A stretch of DNA of 64,000 nt from Cucumis sativus (Eukaryota; Streptophyta; Magnoliopsida; Cucurbitales; Cucurbitaceae): the NCBI RefSeq assembly GCF_000004075.3, contig NC_026661.2, positions 3,038,001 through 3,102,000 of the forward strand. Reading direction: 5' to 3'. The notes below the pieces were generated by a model. That model made no database searches. It saw only the letters and a list, made by a program, of their open reading frames with translations, and was not told where the DNA came from. The number at the start of each line of letters is the position of its first letter. The stretch's first letter is position 1. A program made the translations under genes and the position numbers. This document shows positions 59,597 through 64,000 of the stretch, in pieces.

Positions 59597-61545
59597 CTAT
59601 GACACAGGCCTTTCCTCGGAAAATCTAGGGAGTTGAACAAGTGAGTTCACTCGAGTGACTCCTTCCAAACCCAACCAGTTTTGATCTTCTGCAGGTACAG
59701 CATCGCCAATCTCCATGTCGTCAACAGGTAATCCCTTGCTTCCTTCGGATGATCTGACAGTGTTATTCCTTTGCAAACATGGCTCGGACCTTTGGCCATC
59801 ATCGGATTCAATAGCTGTACCCGAATGATTACTACGCAATGTTGCAGATGAGAAGGCTTGTTCGTCACAGTCAGATTCAGAGTCCATCCTCCTGTCCAAA
59901 AATAAGCAGACGACTGCACAGTCATCCATTTTCGAGGTAGGGTATTTGAGTTTCCATTCACGAGCAGCTGAGTCCACCACGGACCTCGCAGCTGATGCCC
60001 GGGTTGGGGCTGAGGATACTATGTCAACCACCTCTTCATTGCTCAACACATCCCATACCTGCAACACTTCTTAATTATCCCTCATCCATAGACTTTTGAT
60101 TCTAGAGATAATATAATGAGAAACAAGAAATTGTAGTAAAGCAACTTCAGCTATTAATTCAACTAGAGATGAATGTTGATCTAAAGTGTAAGACAATGCT
60201 AAATAATCTCTTACCAATGGGGTGCCTAAGATATGTTAAAATGCTATATTGGAACAGTTGAAGAAAATAATGAAGCAGAGGAGGAAACTTACCCCATCTG
60301 ATGCAAGAACGATGAACTGATCAGCATCGGTTAGGGTTCGATGAGAGAATTCAGGTATAGAGATAACCCCATATTCTTTCAAACAGAAGTCACCAAATGC
60401 TCGAGCCATTGCTAAACCGGGAGCATCATCGAAAGGTAACCACACCCTTGGCACTTCTGGCTCATCCTGCAATGCAAAGACCCTGCCTTTACACCGTTTT
60501 ATTCTTTCAGCTTCTCCTACAGAGTGATGATTAACAATCAACAACTTAGCTCATAAATCAAACACGAAGTCAATGAATGAATGAATGAATGAATGAATGA
60601 ATGAATGAATGAATGAATGAATGAATGAAACAGCAACCAACATACTTGGCAAATCTGGCTTAAGATCCACGGTTAATTGAACTGCCACAGTGGAATCATT
60701 GGCATCCTTCGAAGCTAGGATTGCTCTTGAATCCCCAATATACCCCATGAACAGATTTGACCCCTAAACACACAACTAAATAAGAACAAAGATGACAAAA
60801 GAAACCAAAACGATTGGAAAGGAAATCCTTCTTCTCAAACCTGTTTAACTATGGTAACTGCAGTACTACCACTACAAAAGCAGTCCAGATTAGGATGTGA
60901 TCTCAACTCCTTATCCATAGCTTTATACGAGTTCAAAAATGCATCTTTCCATACTGAATTCTGCGAGTCCTCTACAAAACCATCTTTCTCAGAATCCTCA
61001 CAATCTGGAGGTGTCTTCAAATTCCTCTGGAAACAGGTTTTCCCAGAGTCATTTTGCTTCAACTGAGGAGACTGGAAGAATGACAGCAACTTTATCGGCA
61101 ATGTATCCCTCACTTTACGAGCAACGAGATGACCGTAAGGTCCATGTCCATCGAACACACCACAAAAGATCGTGTCCTCTGACATGAAATCCTACAAAAA
61201 GAAGAAAAACAAGGAAGCATGAACCTCTAGAAACAACAATTCCATGCAGCTAACTATTTGTGGAAGAACAGAAACAGAACATACTTCCCACACAACCATG
61301 GCATCCTGGTTTATCCCCTTGCGACCTTGTTGAGTGAAAATGCATGAAGAACGACTTTTTCCATTCATGAAGATCCTGTTAGGAGCTGAAGGAAGATTCT
61401 GAAGAGCATAAACATGGTCCGAGAATGTTCTTTTTGTTCGCTTTCGACATACAAATCCAATTCCCATACATGAAGAAGAAACTGATTCCCCATTGCTTTG
61501 GCTACTACATGTACTATGGCTGCTTGTAGAGACACACCCACCCAT
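59597..61545 (-). CDS. PP2C52: Protein phosphatase 2C, PP2C52-like (N-myristoylatable)
   Basis: Five exons from the start: 61285-61545, 60841-61191, 60646-60763, 60293-60516 and 59597-60058; 471 residues. It is a Mg/Mn-dependent Ser/Thr phosphatase. The N-terminus MGGCVSTSSHST is a strong N-myristoylation and palmitoylation signal. In Arabidopsis, PP2C52 is at the plasma membrane and binds the G-protein beta subunit AGB1. Catalytic motifs are complete: GRKGINQDAMVVWE, FCGVFDGHGPYGH (about residue 97), CSGSTAVTIV, GYIGDSRAIL, GLAMARAFGDFCLK, IVLASDGVWDVLSNEEVV and MDDCAVVCLFL. The C-terminal extension ends with the subfamily block NWLGLEGVTRVNSLVQLPRFSEE. Intron 3 begins with an AATG microsatellite. 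A long leader probably extends right to about 63.1 kb. Related Arabidopsis loci are At4g03415 and At1g03590. Confidence 0.95.
60572..60629. repeat. AATG tetranucleotide microsatellite in PP2C intron 3
   Basis: About 14.5 perfect AATG units (CATT in the sense strand). The repeat begins 16 bases into the intron from the 5' splice site (60645) and is perfectly regular, so it is probably length-variable between individuals. Confidence 0.92.
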
Positions 61546-63140
61546 TTTACTATCTTGGCTTCAAAAGTGCATCATCATCTGATGTAAATAAGAATGACAA
61601 GATTCCCCTTTTAGGTTAGATCTCAAATGAAACACTGAAAATTCAAGCGAATCAAGAAAAGAACAACAGAAAAAAAACTAAACTTTCCGGGGAAAAAAAA
61701 AAATCAAACAAAGCGACAGAGAGACAGAGAGAAGCTTTTTTCACACCTTAATATGTTAAGACTTTGGATGTTTTTTTCTTCAGTCAAACTTCAATCCTTT
61801 CATTGGAGGATGAGTGGATGACGGATACCAGCTGAACAAAACAAGAAATGGCTCATTAAATAAATGGTTTTAAGCCATAGTTTTTAGCGAATCAAGAAAA
61901 TGATGCACATCAACTTCATGAAGAAAAGAAAAAAAAAGGCAAATAACAGGTCATTTAAATAAGCAGCCATGTGAGGCAGAAACAGAAAATAATAAAAAAA
62001 ATGTCCAGATGATCTTGTGAGCGGTGACTTGTCCATCGTCAGACTCACGTTGGAAAAAACTAAGTGCACTGTGTGAAGACATTGTTTCCTTTTAAAATCA
62101 TTTCAGAAATCTCAAAGACTTTAAGAAAACCCTTGTTCACCCCCCCTCCCTCTCCATTTTTCAAAAGATCCATAAACAAATGAGAATGAAACAAAAAGTT
62201 GAGATTTTTACTTGGTTTCAAGCTAAAAAAATGGCTTAAATCTATATCAGAATACTTACAAGTTCAATTTTCCACCGTTTTCAAACCATTTTGGAGAAGA
62301 GAAAGGAATGAAAACTTGTAAACCTTCAATTCCAACTTGAGAGAAAGGGAAAGGGTAATAAAGAAAGAAACAGGAAAGCAGAAAAGGACTGAAAAAAGTA
62401 TGATGTTGGCAAAGGGAAAAGCCTCAAAGAGAGCAAAGGGAGAAAGCAGAAGAGATCAATTAAAAATCACCTTCATAGCAAAAACAACAATAATGCACAA
62501 CACGAAAAGCAGAAGAACAGTGGCAAATCTCAATTTCTTGTATATAAATAAAAAATAAAAAATCAAGGGAGACTTGGACTGTCACATAGACTTCCTAACA
62601 ATAAAGAAACAGCAGACGTGTAAAGCAATCTCCAAAAGCGACTTATAATCTGTTCATAACCAAATTTACAGAATCAGGAAATAAAAACAAACCTCTTCTG
62701 ATTCACTCCGTCTCACAATCAGTTTGATGCTTGTAGTGGAGTTCCAACTTCTTCTAAATACTCTCACTCAAACAGACACATAAAAAAGGGAAGAGAAATG
62801 CATGTAGAGACTATTTGTCGTTCTTACCTGAAAATAATGGAAACCAAAATCTGAAAAACACCAAAATTCAACCAAATAAAAACATACCCATTGAGCAATA
62901 TTGCACAAATGGCAAAAGGAACAAGAAAAGAGGAGGCTTTAACAACTGTATGAAGAAAGTAGTGAGTAAAAGCCCAATGAGAAAGGAGGGAAATTTGAGG
63001 AAAAGCCAAAATTGGTTGTGTGGTTTTGGTTCTATTCTAGGTTAAATGGCCGATTTTTTCTCTCACAATTGATGAGTCAGATTGAGAGATAAAGGGAGAA
63101 AAAGAGAGAGAAAGAGAAAGAGTTGCTGATTAATACAGAG
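61546..63140 (-). other. Leader region and leader introns of PP2C
   Basis: The minus strand upstream of the PP2C start has several pyrimidine tracts (62137-62160, 63060-63125). The far end at about 63060-63130 is a run of CTCTTT units, typical of a core promoter or first leader exon. The intervening sequence is AT-rich and probably holds one or more 5'-UTR introns. No other gene is seen. Exon limits cannot be fixed from sequence alone. Confidence 0.4.
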
Positions 63141-64000
63141 GTGGTGTATTAATTTCGTAAATGCAGCACCATTTTGGATAATGTTAGAACCCATAAGAGT
63201 GTTCTACCACTTGGCCGCTGTACTTATTGACATTTCAATATTATCCTCTCAAATCTTAAAGAGAGGCATTTGTATAAATTATGTAATACAAAACCTGAAA
63301 TAAAGAAACACCCCACATATAAATCCAACGGATGAAAATGTTTGTACAACTGAGAGGTCCCATTCTTGGCTGAAAATTAAATGCCCATTCTGGTTATTTT
63401 TCTCTGTGAGTAAAAGTCCAACCTACTACCCAGACATGTTTTGATATCAAATCAGACACTTAAAGAAAGCAGAAAAATGTAAATGGTAAGAAAATCCACA
63501 CTCAAATTAGACCAATGATAATATATTAGCTACAGTTAAAGAGTTCATATATAAAACATTCTTTCAATTCTAAGACCAAAATCATAAATAACGCAAGTAT
63601 GAATATAACAAATTACCAATAAAACGATGTTAATGTTTCGCTATGCGAAACACTACCTAACATATTAAAGACATCCACTGTCTTCCTCATTTGGCCAATT
63701 TTTCTTCAAGTGGCTCCCTTTATCTGAATTGCTACAACTCTTAAGTCTCTACAGTAAAATAATTTTGGGAGTTGGGTCCAAGAGATGACATGATGGGTCT
63801 GTCATGTTCGACCATTTTGAAAATGGGTGCATTAAAAAAATTGAATCTTTTCGATCTTTTCTATGCAAATCTTCCTCTTACTTGAGAGCATTTTGTCTGA
63901 CTGAGGAATTGGACTTAAAAACAGTCTTGTTTTGAGTGAATCTTCTTCATAACACAAGAGAGAGAGATACCACATTCCAACGCACAAAATACATGGTTAA
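63141..64000. other. AT-rich flank to the window end
   Basis: I see no open frame of interest, RNA gene or repeat. It is presumably the PP2C distal promoter. Confidence 0.4.

Noticed and set aside
1-64000. CRISPR arrays, operons, riboswitches and integrated bacterial or organellar DNA
   Set aside because: The window has plant intron-exon genes throughout. No regularly spaced repeat array and no organellar gene block were seen.

Overview
This window is nuclear DNA from a flowering plant, most likely a cucurbit (Cucumis or a close relative). The reasons are AT-rich spacers, short exons with GT-AG introns, dicot-type proteins throughout, and several degenerate copies of a dispersed repeat with CTATCA/TGATAG cores that I recall as common in cucurbit genomes. 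No bacterial, organellar or viral gene block is present. The cucurbit assignment is inference. The gene calls rest on protein sequence that I could splice by eye.

Layout, left to right: an AT-rich spacer (1-6500) with a possible leader of an off-window gene at its left edge; an ULTRAPETALA gene (+, 6943-9121); a tiny zinc-ribbon protein (-, 10762-10968); a 5 kb spacer with repeat copies; an intronless E-type PPR protein (+, 15972-17864); a 12-exon SCAMP (-, 19289-23643); a 16-exon STRUBBELIG-family LRR receptor kinase (-, 25168-32106) with a MITE-like insertion in intron 1; a 9 kb spacer (32.1-41.1 kb) with a probable LTR remnant; mitochondrial lipoyl synthase (+, 41127-43309); a small MGCCC-start protein (+, 44103-44972); a two-exon single-pass membrane protein (-, 46016-48558); a spacer with a dense G-box island (49836-50178); an intronless kelch protein (-, 52224-53282); an intronless P-type PPR protein (-, 54088-56070); a tRNA-Gln(CUG) (56155-56226); an Mpv17/PMP22 protein (+, 56889-58864); and a PP2C52-type phosphatase (-, 59597-61545) with a long leader region to its right.

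The genes do not form one pathway, but the order is informative. From memory of Arabidopsis locus numbers, ULT-SCAMP-SRF-LIP1 matches At2g20825-At2g20860, the two PPR genes, SCAMP and PP2C match At1g03540-At1g03590, and SRF-Mpv17-PP2C matches At4g03390-At4g03415. The window therefore looks like a less fractionated version of a block that whole-genome duplication and gene loss split into three Arabidopsis segments.

The least explained signals are non-coding: the G-box island at 49.8-50.2 kb, a cluster of TGGGCY elements at 3.3 kb with no gene attached, a second such cluster near 33.85 kb, and a 25-base G run inside a SCAMP intron.
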